Shown: positions 38,576 through 47,478 of the stretch, piece after piece
Layout of the letters: each line of letters opens with the position of its first letter
Numbering within the stretch: the stretch's first letter is position 1
Assembly: GCA_008330645.1 (NCBI GenBank)
Contig: VLTN01000075.1
Span: 62,001-126,000, forward strand
Origin: Cafeteria roenbergensis
Taxonomy: Eukaryota; Sar; Bigyra; Bicosoecida; Cafeteriaceae
Direction: 5' to 3'
DNA: 64,000 nt
Notes under the pieces: generated by a model
The model's input: the letters and a program-made list of their open reading frames with translations, nothing else
Databases searched by the model: none
What the model was told of the DNA's origin: nothing
Position numbers and translations under genes: made by a program

Positions 38576-39253
38576 GGCGTTGACCGGGAACGGGGCCGGC
38601 GGGGGCGCGAAGGGCCGCGAGGGACGGCCTCGGGGGGTGGGTGGGGGCTTGGGCAGGCCGCAGGGGCGGCGCTGGAGTGGCCGAGTGACCTCCTGAGGGA
38701 GGGGTGCACGAGTGAACGCGCGGCTCCGGACGTCGGAAACATCGGGACTCTGCCTCGCGAGGCGACGCTGGAAGGAGAGCAAGGCCCGGCCGCAACGTTG
38801 CCCGGGCCGCAGCTCCGGACGCCAGCCGCGCCCTTGCTGCCGCGCGGGACACTGCCGCCGCGCGGCAGCGCCCCGGGCCGCGGGAGGCGGGCGCGCGCCG
38901 GACCGCTGCATGCGACGCAGGAGGCGCCCGTCGCTGCAGGAGTTGGCCGAGATTGCTTTCCACTGCTCGATGGCAAGCCGACAGAGCAGGAAAATTACAA
39001 GGGCGTCGCCGCAATGCTTCCGGCGCGCCGCTGCCTCCGGCAAGCATCCCGAGCCCGGCCTCAGCTCCGCAAGCGCCTCGGATGACCGTCGGGTAGCGCG
39101 CTGCTGCCGGACCGGCTGCAGGGCCGCGCGAGGGCTGCGCTGCAACGTTCAAGGCAGCGGCGTCGTCCGGCCGACACGCGGTCGGAACTCTGCGGTCAGC
39201 GACGCGCAAGCTCGGGAAATCGTTCCGGCACTCCCGCGGCACCCTTTGCCCGC
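38576..39253. promoter_or_regulatory. Divergent promoter region RRM protein / PTPS
   Basis: A 678-bp head-to-head gap. The minus-strand frame of the RRM gene stays open to about 39145, so a longer N-terminus or a 5' exon cannot be excluded. No repeat is seen. Confidence 0.35.
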
Positions 39254-40162
39254 ATGGCGGCGGCCGCGGCAGAGTGGCCCCGGCCGGAGAGCGGCCACTT
39301 TGAGCTGTTCGTGGCCAAGGCGGCCTGCAAGTTTAACGCGGCGCATTTCATCGCCCACCCGGACGTGAGCGCCGGAACTGTCCCCGTCGCCAGACCTGTC
39401 CCGTCGCCGCGGCGCGGCCCTCGCAAGGCCGTAGGCTCCCCCGTCGCGCGCGCTCTCGCGCTCGCCCGCGCAGGGCTACCGCGAGCGGCTGCACGGACAC
39501 AACTACCGGGCGGAGATCACGGTCAAGGGCCGGCAAGGCTGGGCGCTGGGGGAGGACGGGTACCTGCTCGACTTTGGCAGCGTCAAGAAGGCGCTCAAAG
39601 CCAGCTGCGCGGAGCTGGACGAGACCTTCCTGTGTCCGGCCAAGTGCGCCGCCACAGTGGTGACGCAGCTCGGTGCGGAGGGGGAGGTCGTCCCGCTCGC
39701 CCCCGGCAGGTGGGACGGCCGCGGCACGCTGCGCATCGTCGTCAAGCACGACGGCGCGGAGTTCACGTGAGCGTCCCCCCTCCTTTGCCGGCCCTCGCTC
39801 CCTGCCAACCCTCCCCCCGTTGCTCCCCGAGCGCGCGCGCGCGTGCATGCCAGGCCGCTTTGCTCGCGAGCGCGCCAGGAGTTGTGCCTGGGCCGACGCG
39901 CTCCGCCGCTTGCTCGCTCGACCGGGCCGAGCGCAGGATGCCCCGCTCGGACGCCATCGTGTTGCCCCTCGAGCAGGCCTCGGCCGAGCTTTTGGCGTGG
40001 TACATCTGCTGCCGCACGCTGGAGCGGCTGGGCGGTCCGGCGGCGCTGTGGGCACAAGGCGCGGAGTCCCTGCGGGTTGGCGTGGTCGAGACGGAGCACC
40101 AGGAGGCGTCCTTCACCCTCCCACTGCGCCCGGGTGGCGCTGTCGCTACTGCCGGCTCTTAG
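39254..40162 (+). CDS. 6-pyruvoyltetrahydropterin synthase-like protein of PTPS-III type, three exons
   Basis: Exons 39254-39364, 39474-39766 and 39937-40162 join to 209 residues. Exon 1 ends in ACKFNAAHFIAHPD with the first zinc His (AAHF). Exon 2 starts GYRERLHGHNYRAEITVKG, giving the HGH zinc pair. Exon 3 contains LPLEQASAELLAWYICCRTL and the late catalytic Glu in GVVETEHQEASF. In animal PTPS and in QueD a catalytic Cys lies six or four residues before HGH; here no Cys is present and Glu sits three before it (ERLHGH). This is the ExxHGH pattern of PTPS-III, described in Plasmodium and some bacteria, where it makes 6-hydroxymethyl-dihydropterin and bypasses dihydroneopterin aldolase in folate synthesis. 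A folate role is inferred from that motif. Introns start GTGAGC. Confidence 0.88.
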   Translation: MAAAAAEWPRPESGHFELFVAKAACKFNAAHFIAHPDVSAGTVPVARPVPSPRRGPRKAVGSPVARALALARAGLPRAAARTQLPGGDHGQGPARLGAGGGRVPARLWQRQEGAQSQLRGAGRDLPVSGQVRRHSGDAARCGGGGRPARPRQVGRPRHAAHRRQARRRGVHVSVPPPLPALAPCQPSPRCSPSARARACQAALLASAPGVVPGPTRSAACSLDRAERRMPRSDAIVLPLEQASAELLAWYICCRTLERLGGPAALWAQGAESLRVGVVETEHQEASFTLPLRPGGAVATAGS

Positions 40163-40625
40163 GCCTCCGCTGCTGCTCAGGGTTGCTCCACTCACGCCGT
40201 CCGTCACCCGCGCTCCGTTCGCGGCTGCGCGAAGCCTCTCTCTACAGCCGGCGTCCTCGGCGTCGCTTCGCTGGGGCGGCCGAACCACACGCCCCGCCGC
40301 TCCGCTCGACGGCGCGTCGATGCGCTGTCGCGACACGGGGGCAGGGGGCGTCGGCCGGGGACGGGGCGAAGGAGGCCCTTGCCAAAACACACACAGAGCC
40401 GGCTGGTGTTGCGCGAGCGTGGCGACGGGGCTGCAGCAATTCGCGCGCAAGCCGTTGTCAAACGAATGCCGCCCGCCGAGCGCGCGTGAGAGTGGATCGC
40501 AACATTGGCCCCTTCCCGACCGGCACGGGCGGGCAGACCGGGCCGGAACGATCCACATCGACAGCGGACAAACGAACGCACACACCCTGCACGCGACTCG
40601 CCTCCCCGCCAGAGCCGCCGCCGCA
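40163..40625. other. Tail-to-tail gap PTPS / CMS1
   Basis: Convergent 463-bp gap. Unlike most such gaps in the window it shows no tandem repeat or long homopolymer. Nothing codes here that I can support. Confidence 0.4.
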
Positions 40626-41981
40626 TCAGAGCAGCAGGACGTGAGGGCGGGCCCAGGAGCCTGCGCCCGGGCCGCACAGCGCGGTGAGCAGTCGGGCGGT
40701 TTCGTCGCTGATGCCCGCCTGGCCTGGAGTGACGGGCGTGAAGCCCTTGCCATCGCCGCACATGTCAACGACGACGAGGGCGGGCGGCGACCCGGCGGCG
40801 GAGGCAGCGGCGGCTGGCGCGGCGCCCATCCGCTCGGCCACGTCGGGCCCAAACGCTCCCACCATAGCCAGCGCTGTGAGGCGGCCGGGGGTGCCAACGC
40901 CGACAGCAGGGCGCGGACCGCCGCCGCCGCCGCCGCCGCCCCCGCTGCGGAAGTGGCCGCCCCGGCCGCCGCCCCGGCCGCCGCCCCGGCCTCCGCGGCC
41001 GCCGCCCCCAGCGCCCCGCAGCGCCGCCATCTGCTCGTCGACCTTCATATGCCGGGCCCACAGCTTCGCGCAGTTGCACTTGAGCGGCTGCAGAGCCTTG
41101 AGCACGTCGGTGCATCGGGTGGCAGAGCTGCACACCACGAGCGCGGTCAGGCCGGCAGAGCTGCCTCCGCGCCGGTCCCAGGCCGCGGGAAGCACCGCAT
41201 CCAGGCCGACGTCGCCGCCGCCGCGCATCGCTGAGAGACGAAGCGCCCCCACCCCCGCCAGCAGAGCCGGCAGAGCCACGTTCGGGATGCGCTGCTCGCG
41301 CACATGGGCGGACCAGCCCTCCGGCACGAAGGGGCCGTCGTTCGCCGCGTCGCCTTCCAGGATGGCTGCAGCTGCGGCCGTGCCGGTGTCCCCGCGGCGC
41401 ACGACCTCCATCGCCGCATCGCGCACCCAGGGGCCCCCCTCGGACCCACCGCCGAAGCCGCCGCCGAAGCCGCCGCCGCCACGCCCTCCGCGACCGCCGC
41501 GTCCACCGCGACCGCCGCGTCCGCCGCGACCGCCACGGCCCCAGGACCCGCCGCCGCCGCCGCCGCCGCCCGCGCCCGCTCCCGCCCGCGCGTCGAGCTG
41601 CGCGCAGAGCGCCGCCGTCGGCCACACCGCCTCGTGGACAAGCCACTGCCACTCCGCGGGAAGGGATTCGTCGCGCGCCGTGAGCTCCGGGATTGGGCGG
41701 TGCAGCCCCTCCTCCAGTCCGCTCACGAGGATGGAGCGCACGCGGTTCGACAGCCACGCGGTCTGCGCCTCCTCGTCCACCACGCCGTCCAGCTCCTCAC
41801 GCTCGCGGCTGGGCTGCGGGCCGACGCGAACAGCCGTGCTGGCGGCCTTTCCCTTCTTGCGGCCGCGCTTGGCGCTCGGGCCGGCCGCTTGCTCCTCGGG
41901 AAGTGCAGCCGAGTCGTCCCCCCAGCCTGCGCTCTCCTCCGCCAGTTCCTCGCGCGGCCGCTTGGGTGCGGCGGCAGCCAT
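40626..41981 (-). CDS. CMSS1: CMS1/CMSS1-like ribosome biogenesis protein with RGG-type inserts
   Basis: A 451-residue protein from ATG 41981. The N-terminus is acidic then basic (PSAKRGRKKGKAAS), fitting nucleolar entry. The family core is LTALVVCSSATRCTDVLKAL, AKLWARHMKVDEQMAALRG and VGVGTPGRLTALAMVG, then ALVVVDMCGDGKGFTPVT and ETARLLTAL. This matches the order in CMSS1 (LVVSGSALR, KLFAKHIKVQAQVKLL, GVGTPGRIKEL). Cms1 is a helicase-like-fold protein linked to 90S pre-ribosome assembly in yeast. Two Gly/Arg-rich inserts break the domain: one near residue 150 (GRGGRGGRGGRGGRGGRGGR) and one between the AKLWARH and VGVGTPGR strands. Such inserts may bind RNA. The gene is head-to-head with ATP11, 195 bp apart. 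Confidence 0.87.
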   Translation of the reverse strand: MAAAAPKRPREELAEESAGWGDDSAALPEEQAAGPSAKRGRKKGKAASTAVRVGPQPSREREELDGVVDEEAQTAWLSNRVRSILVSGLEEGLHRPIPELTARDESLPAEWQWLVHEAVWPTAALCAQLDARAGAGAGGGGGGGGSWGRGGRGGRGGRGGRGGRGGRGGGGFGGGFGGGSEGGPWVRDAAMEVVRRGDTGTAAAAAILEGDAANDGPFVPEGWSAHVREQRIPNVALPALLAGVGALRLSAMRGGGDVGLDAVLPAAWDRRGGSSAGLTALVVCSSATRCTDVLKALQPLKCNCAKLWARHMKVDEQMAALRGAGGGGRGGRGGGRGGGRGGHFRSGGGGGGGGGPRPAVGVGTPGRLTALAMVGAFGPDVAERMGAAPAAAASAAGSPPALVVVDMCGDGKGFTPVTPGQAGISDETARLLTALCGPGAGSWARPHVLLL

Positions 41982-42176
41982 TCTGTCGGCTTCCGTTGCG
42001 CCTCGCGAAGCCCGCTCGAGTGCGGCCCTGCGAGCGGGGGAGGCGAGGCACGAGCGTCGCTGCAACTCGCGGCATTGGCTCTGCTGCCGGCAGAGCCAGG
42101 TGCTTTGGTCGGCCTGCGCCAAGCGCCCCAGCCACGCCAGGCCTCGCCCGGACCGGGGAGGAAGGACACCCAGCGA

Positions 42177-43310
42177 ATGGCAGCGGCTGCAGCAGCGTCG
42201 GCGATGGCCCGGGCGGCCGCCGCGGTGGCCCCCGCGGCGACGGCGCGCGGCCTTGCGGGCTTTGCGGCGGCGAGGCGCTCCGGCGCGGTCGCGAGGGCTT
42301 GCGGCGTGGCCGCCCGCGCCTCGAGCAGCCTGTCCGGGGCTGGGGGCGGCTCCACCTCCGGGTCGGGCGCCTCCCTGAGCACCAACGAGGTCAAGAAGGT
42401 GACGGAGAACCGCGACCACCCCTACCTGACCAAGAACGCCCGCTACTTGCCAGGCTTCTCCTTCCCCGCGCCGCGCAAGCTGGAGCAGATCATCAAGTAC
42501 GCCCTGCTTGAGCGGGAGTCGCCCTCTCGCATCCGCGAGATCTGGAGCAAGTTCCACGACAGCCGCACGGACTGCGCCGCCACCGTGCTCACCCGCGCCG
42601 AGTACGAGGGCATCATGAGCAGAGCCGCCAAGTAGTGAGTGCGCGCCGCTTGCGGCGCTGGGCGACGCGAGCACCGCGAGGCGCGCCTGCGGGAGGCGGC
42701 TGCGGGCCGGGGGCTGGGCGAGGGCCGGTGGGCAGCGGGCGCTGCAGCGCCCCCACGGCCGGCCGACTGGCTGGCCGCCACAGGCCCACCGGCGCTGCAG
42801 CGCGCGCCGCTCGTGCGATGTGGCCCACCGCCTTCCCCCCAGGGAGGATGAGGGCACCCCGTCGTGGAGGCCTGCTTCGCGTCCCCGCCCTGCGCCCCCG
42901 CGACCCCCTCCGCCACGACTCCCCCCGCCCCCCCCCCCCGCCCCGCCACTGCTCGCCCGGCCCGCAGCCCGTACTTCATCTACCCGGTTCACAGGGGCGA
43001 GGGCAAGTTCTTCACGCTCGTCTCGCAGTTCCAGCCCCCCTACTGCATCTTCACCTTCCTCGACGACTACAAGAACGACCCAAACGCGGCAGAGCCGTAC
43101 TTTGCGGTGACCTTCTTCCCCGACTTCCTCGAGCGCAAGGGCCTGGTGCTGGTGCGCGGGGACTTCTCCGGCCACATCAACAAGGCGGACGCCGAGCGGC
43201 TCCTGCGATTGACCAAGCACTACTACGGGGTGGACCCCAAGACTGTGCAGACGTTCAACGAGCGGCCGGACGAGTTCAGCATCGAGTCGTACTTCTCAAG
43301 CTGCCCCTGA
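42177..43310 (+). CDS. ATPAF1: ATP11/ATPAF1, mitochondrial F1-ATPase assembly factor, two exons
   Basis: Exons 42177-42634 and 42968-43310 give 266 residues. The first 65 residues are Ala/Arg/Ser-rich without acids (AARRSGAVARACGVAARASS), a strong mitochondrial presequence. The core starts LPGFSFPAPRKLEQIIKYAL and continues ESPSRIREIWSKFHDSRTDC, then the splice junction AAKYPYFIYPVHRGEGKFFT. YCIFTFLDDYKNDPNAAEPY, YFAVTFFPDFLERKGLVLVR and LLRLTKHYYG follow the ATP11 family order. The protein binds free F1 beta subunits before F1 assembly in the matrix. The intron (42635-42967) starts GTGAGTGC, is C-rich with C runs near 42930-42945, and ends CCCGCAG. Confidence 0.93.
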
Positions 43311-43651
43311 GGCGCGGCCGGCCAGGCCCCGCTCCCCGGGGGAGTGGAGGCCGTGGCGCCGGGCCGCCGCTGCTCGGGCGGTCGGGCACCGCTTGAGCGC
43401 GCGCGCCGGCCTTGGGCGTGTGGCGGTGTGTGCGCGGGCGCGCGCGCGCAGGGGCTGTGTGCAAAAGCGGCCTGTGTTCGTAACCGCGCGGCGCTCTGCC
43501 GCCGCCTCGGCCCCCGCCCTAGCCCCTCCAGCCTCCGGAAGCAGAGCAGGGGCTGCCGCCGCAGCATCGCAGGCCGCCGCCACACACCATGCAAGATCAT
43601 TCACTCGCCAGCGAGCCGCCCTCCGTGGGGCCCTCGGCGCGGCGCGGCCCC
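43311..43651. other. Tail-to-tail gap ATP11 / proteasome beta5
   Basis: Convergent 341-bp gap with an alternating gcgcgcgc patch near 43438-43450 and no minisatellite. No gene is seen. Confidence 0.4.
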
Positions 43652-45186
43652 TCACGCAGTGCTGGCGGCAGCGGCAGCGGCGCCGGACGAGGAGGACGAG
43701 GAGGAGCCCTCCGCGGCGGCGGCCGCCTCCTCCGCGTCGAAGGCGTCCCGCAGGTCCTTGACGTCCCCGGAGAAGACCTTGACCCAACCGTCCTCCTTGA
43801 CGAGGTAGATGTTGTTGATGCCGCCGCTGTAGGCGTCGCGGTGGGTGGCGTGGTAGATGGCGCGCTTGCCGAGGGCGACGGCCTCCTCGTCGGTCATGTC
43901 GTGGCGGTAGGCAGAGTCGAGCACGCCGTACGCGAAGGTGGAGCCGGACCCGACGGAGAAGAAGGGGCTGGTGTCCTTGGCGTGCAGGCGCATGCCGTCG
44001 TTGTCCACGTAGTAGAGCTGCGGCCCCGTCTTGTCCCAGCCGGTGATCATGGTGCCGACCGAGAGCCCGTAGCCGCGGTACTGGGCGAGGGTGTTGGCGA
44101 GCAGCTTGGAGGCGGCTGCCACGCTGATGCGCTCGCGGTTGCGCAGCTCGTGGAGGCGGCACTGGACGCCGAGGTTGCGCTCCCAGAAGGCGCAGTCGGC
44201 GGCGCCGCCGGCCATGGTGCCGAGGAGGTACGGGTTGATCTCGATCACCTTCTTCACCGACCCGGACGCTGCGGGCCGCTCAGAGCGGAAGGGGGATCAG
44301 AGAGGGGGGGGAGGGAGGGGGTGGCGACGGCTCCAGAGCAAGCCGGAGCGACGGGGGAGCTGTCCTGCGCGAGGGGCGCTGGGAGCGGAGGGAGGGTCGT
44401 TGGGGCGCGCAGAGCGACTCACCGATGTACGGGCCCTGGGTGGAGCGGGAGTCGACCGCCACCAGAACGCCGCCCTTGAACTTGAATGCCAGGGTGGTGG
44501 TGCCCTTGGCGAACTTCATGCGGTGCTCGCCATCGGCGTCGCCGGTGTACACGTTGAAGTGGTGCGAGGCGAACGCGGCCGGCTGCGGGGCGAGCGGGCG
44601 TGGGAAGGAGGGCAGTTGGGGACGCTGACTGTGGGGGGGACGGAAGGCGGCTGCCAAGACCGGGGCTGGGCAGGCGGTGCGCTGCTCGAGGCAGCAAAGC
44701 AACGACGCAAGGCCGAACTGCAGCGGATCGCCTCGCGCAGCCCGGGCGGCCGCCACTGCCCGCGAAGGGCACACCGGGTGTGCTCGGAGCACACGCGCCC
44801 CGTGCGACTGGCCTGCTTCCCGCAGGCGCCGCCCAAAACCGCCAAAGCGGCCATTCCCTGTGGAAACTCCGTGCAGCCCGCAAGCGCCGCCAGCGACCTC
44901 TGCACTGCTTCCCAGCGCCGCCGCCGACGCCACCGCTTCGCAGCCGCAACAACGCGCATGCTTGCTGGGCGCCTGGATGGAGCTCGCGAGGCTTGGGCCC
45001 GCCAGGGCGCGCAAGCGGCAGGCAACACATGCGCCCCTCCGGCGCTGAGGCCGCGAGGGCGCCGCCGGGGGCGCTCACATCAGCCGTGGACGGCAGCGTG
45101 AACGTGCCCGTGGGCACTCCGGTCAGGCGGCCAGCGGTGCTGGCCTCGGCCGGGCCCGAGCCCGTCAGCGCGCGGCAGGCAAGCAT
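43652..45186 (-). CDS. PSMB5: 20S proteasome subunit beta5, three exons
   Basis: Exons 45186-45079, 44582-44423 and 44268-43652 give 294 residues. The propeptide ends at Gly63 in [17 protein letters not shown], so Thr64 is the catalytic N-terminal Thr of the mature subunit. Asp80 (VAVDSRST) and Lys96 ([18 protein letters not shown]) are the Asp17 and Lys33 equivalents. [53 protein letters not shown] and [14 protein letters not shown] complete the beta5 signature. This subunit gives the chymotrypsin-like activity. The usual VAADSR is VAVDSR here. The C-terminus has a non-conserved Ala/Glu/Ser tail. Intron 1 is 496 nt, the longest clear intron here, and intron 2 is 154 nt. It is divergent from the eL28 gene. 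Confidence 0.96.
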
Positions 45187-45690
45187 TGCGGGATCCGCGA
45201 GTGAGCTCCTCCGCGAACGGCAAATGTTTGCCAAGCCGGGAACATGGGCGCTGACCTAACCCCCCGGATCGACGTCATGACGGCAGCGTGCTGCTCCCAG
45301 CCGTCTCGCACGCTTGGCCCTCGCCAGCTGCTGGTGAGCCCGGCTGCGGCATGCGCAGCGAGCAGCATGCGCATTGCGGGCTGTTGTGCCGGGGAGAAGC
45401 GGCGTGGTGCGGCCCGGGGTCAGGGGCCGCCCGGCGCCGCTGGTGTGCAGTCAAGGCGCGGGAGGCTGCGCCCTCGGCAGCGGGCCTGGGCGGGCGCCTG
45501 GCCAGACCGCCTCACCGGCGCCGGCGAGACGACGTGGATGCGCGCTGCCGTGGCGCGGGGGCCGCCCTGGAGGCGCGCCTCGGGACGCTGGGGCAGCGGC
45601 CTGCCAGGCCAGCGCCATTGAATGTGTTGCCACTGCCGTCGCCCGCCCCCCTCCCCGGCCCGCCCGACCGCGTCTCCCTCCGCAGTGACC
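45187..45690. promoter_or_regulatory. Divergent region PSMB5 / eL28 with likely 5' UTR intron
   Basis: Head-to-head gap of 504 bp. Just before the eL28 ATG the sequence reads ctccctccgcagtgaccatg, a good polypyrimidine-CAG acceptor six bases upstream of the start. A 5' UTR intron, or a tiny first exon supplying one base before TGACC, is therefore likely. The donor was not located with confidence. Confidence 0.45.
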
Positions 45691-46194
45691 ATGGCTGACT
45701 CCACCGTGTCCTCCAACATCGTGTGGGATGTCGTGCGCTCGCACAACGCCTTCCTGCGCAAGCGCCGCGGTGTCGCCTTCTCCGCCGAGAAGGGCAACCT
45801 GCGCAACCGCCACGGCTACAAGTGGTCCGGCCTCGCCCAGCGCAAGGTCGTGTCCGTGCACGACGAGGTGTCCATGAAGGACGACGAGCCCGTGCGCCGC
45901 ATCGTGATGACCGTCAGCTCCGGCAACGCCAGCCACCCCTCCACCTCGGTCGAGACCACCGCCGTTGAGGGCCGCATGGACGCCGTCAAGGCCATCAAGG
46001 CCGTGAACGAGGCCACCTATGGCACCTACTTCCGCCCGGACATGCGCTCCATGGCCCTCGCCCGCCTCAGCGCCCTCCGCAACTCTCGCCGCACCGCCTT
46101 CCCCGAGCGCACCGTCTCCCGCGCCACCCGCTTCCGCAAGGAGCAGGCCTCTTACGACCACCTCAACGCCGAGGAGGACGAGGCCGAGGAGTGA
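45691..46194 (+). CDS. RPL28: Ribosomal protein eL28
   Basis: A 167-residue protein from ATG 45691. It begins SSNIVWDVVRSHNAFLRKRR, as eL28 does (LQWMVVRNCSSFLIKRN). FSAEKGNLRNRHGYKWSGLA, RKVVSVHDEV, then RPDMRSMALARLSALRNSRR match human NLKARNSFRYNGL, RKTVGV and RPDLRMAAIRRASAIL. It is a 60S subunit protein found only in eukaryotes. The gene has an evident codon bias for C-ending codons with fewer Ala/Gly runs than its neighbours, fitting high expression. The C-terminus has an acidic tail (NAEEDEAEE). A 3' splice-like site lies immediately upstream of the ATG. Confidence 0.95.
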   Translation: MADSTVSSNIVWDVVRSHNAFLRKRRGVAFSAEKGNLRNRHGYKWSGLAQRKVVSVHDEVSMKDDEPVRRIVMTVSSGNASHPSTSVETTAVEGRMDAVKAIKAVNEATYGTYFRPDMRSMALARLSALRNSRRTAFPERTVSRATRFRKEQASYDHLNAEEDEAEE

Positions 46195-46681
46195 GTCCTG
46201 CGCAGCCGCTGGCATCCGCCCGCTCCCCCGACTCGGAGGGGCCGCGTGTGGCTGTGGCGCAGCCGCCTGCCACACGCCGCGAGCTCGGCATGCTCTCGCT
46301 TGCGAGGCCAGATCGGTTTGTGGGGCGTGATGCTGCGTCAGTACCGCGCGCCATGGTCACCCAACAGTCAGCATCGAGGACCAGAGATGCCTTGCGTGTG
46401 CCTGCGCCCGCCTCCCGACAGCACACCGCCTGTGAACACTCGGCCCCACGCACCAGCACCCAAGCACAAGCCAAGCGAGCAGGCTTTCAGCAAGCCAGCA
46501 GCTGCCCCAGCAAGGGGTGCCCGTGACGGCCCTGGGCGCCACCCGCCCACGCAGGGCAGAGGCGCTGGCGAGGATGTTGCTGCCAGGCCGCGCGCGCCGC
46601 AGCCGGCGCCCACAGTTGTACAGCCGGCGCCCGAGCGACGTCGCGGTAGGCTTCTTCGCGCGCAGGCTTCTCGCTCCCGGG
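46195..46681. other. Gap between eL28 and PAC4-like gene
   Basis: Same-strand 487-bp gap holding the eL28 3' UTR and the next promoter. The frame of the downstream gene is open from 46517, without an ATG until 46682. Nothing else is seen. Confidence 0.4.
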
Positions 46682-47134
46682 ATGGCGGCGAGCTCGCGCT
46701 CTGGGCCCGTGCTTCCGCAAGCGTCGTCAATTGCCGGCGAGGCAAGCGGGCCCGCCGGGAAGGTCTCCTGGCAGGCAACGTGGCAGCCAATGGCCCGGGG
46801 CGCATATTTGTGGGTCGGTCACCCCGCGGGGCCGGCGGGGGGACAGCCGCCGCTGCTTGGGAGCGCCGCGATGGCCTCGCCTCCTGCGGCAGCATCCAGC
46901 GCCCGCGCTGCCAGCGCCACCGCGCTGGGTCTGAGGACAGGCCCCGCGGACGGCGAGGCCGGCCTGACCGCCTCTGACCGCGCGCTCGCGCTGGCGGGGG
47001 CTGTGGCCCGTCGCACGGGCGCCCCCTGCATGTGCATGTACGCACTTGCGGAGGACCTCGACCCAGAGCAGCGCATGCAGGCCGAGAGCGACTGCGTGGC
47101 ATGGGCCGTCGAGCAGGGCCTGCACAAGGCCTAG
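46682..47134 (+). CDS. PSMG4: PAC4/PSMG4-like proteasome assembly chaperone
   Basis: A 150-residue frame from ATG 46682. The pattern SWQATWQPMARGAYLWVGHP then PLLGSAAMASPP and LALAGAVARRTGAPCMCMYA, ending QAESDCVAWAVEQGL, follows human PSMG4 (MRLTDSLFLWVGATP, STSLLG, GLAQRLARKTNKQVFVSYNL, ALLVENRIKEEM). Length is close to the human protein (123). PAC3-PAC4 dimers help alpha-ring assembly of the 20S proteasome. An Ala/Ser-rich insert lies in the middle. Its position about 1.5 kb from the beta5 gene is suggestive but may be chance. The match is by eye and modest; an N-terminal exon could be missing. Confidence 0.6.
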   Translation: MAASSRSGPVLPQASSIAGEASGPAGKVSWQATWQPMARGAYLWVGHPAGPAGGQPPLLGSAAMASPPAAASSARAASATALGLRTGPADGEAGLTASDRALALAGAVARRTGAPCMCMYALAEDLDPEQRMQAESDCVAWAVEQGLHKA

Positions 47135-47478
47135 GCCCTGGCGCGGCCGCTCTCCCGCCTCCACCAGCTTCCCCGGCCGAGCCTGGGGGGCGGCGGCACT
47201 GCCCGTGGCGGCATCGAGCGGCTGGCCACCGCCTTGCGATGCCGCGGCAGCCCTGGTGCGATGCGTGGCTCTGTGTGTGTGTGTACTCGCGTGTGCGCGC
47301 GACGGAGGCAGCGCTTCGCCGGTGGCGACAGCGCGCCACAGCAACCACGCGAGGCCAGCCGTCAGCACCCAGCCCTGCGCAGCGCGCACTCGGCTCACTC
47401 TGTCCATGACACTGCAATCAGCACACGAAACGGGCTTGGGTCGCCTGGCGACGCATTGAACCAGCATCGCAGAGTCGC
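47135..47478. other. Tail-to-tail gap PAC4-like / NAD synthetase
   Basis: Convergent 344-bp gap with a short (tg)6-type run near 47271-47283. No tandem minisatellite or gene. Confidence 0.4.

Noticed and set aside
40684-42378. 564-codon plus-strand frame over CMS1
   Set aside because: Shadow of the CMS1 gene; Pro/Arg/Ala text without motifs.
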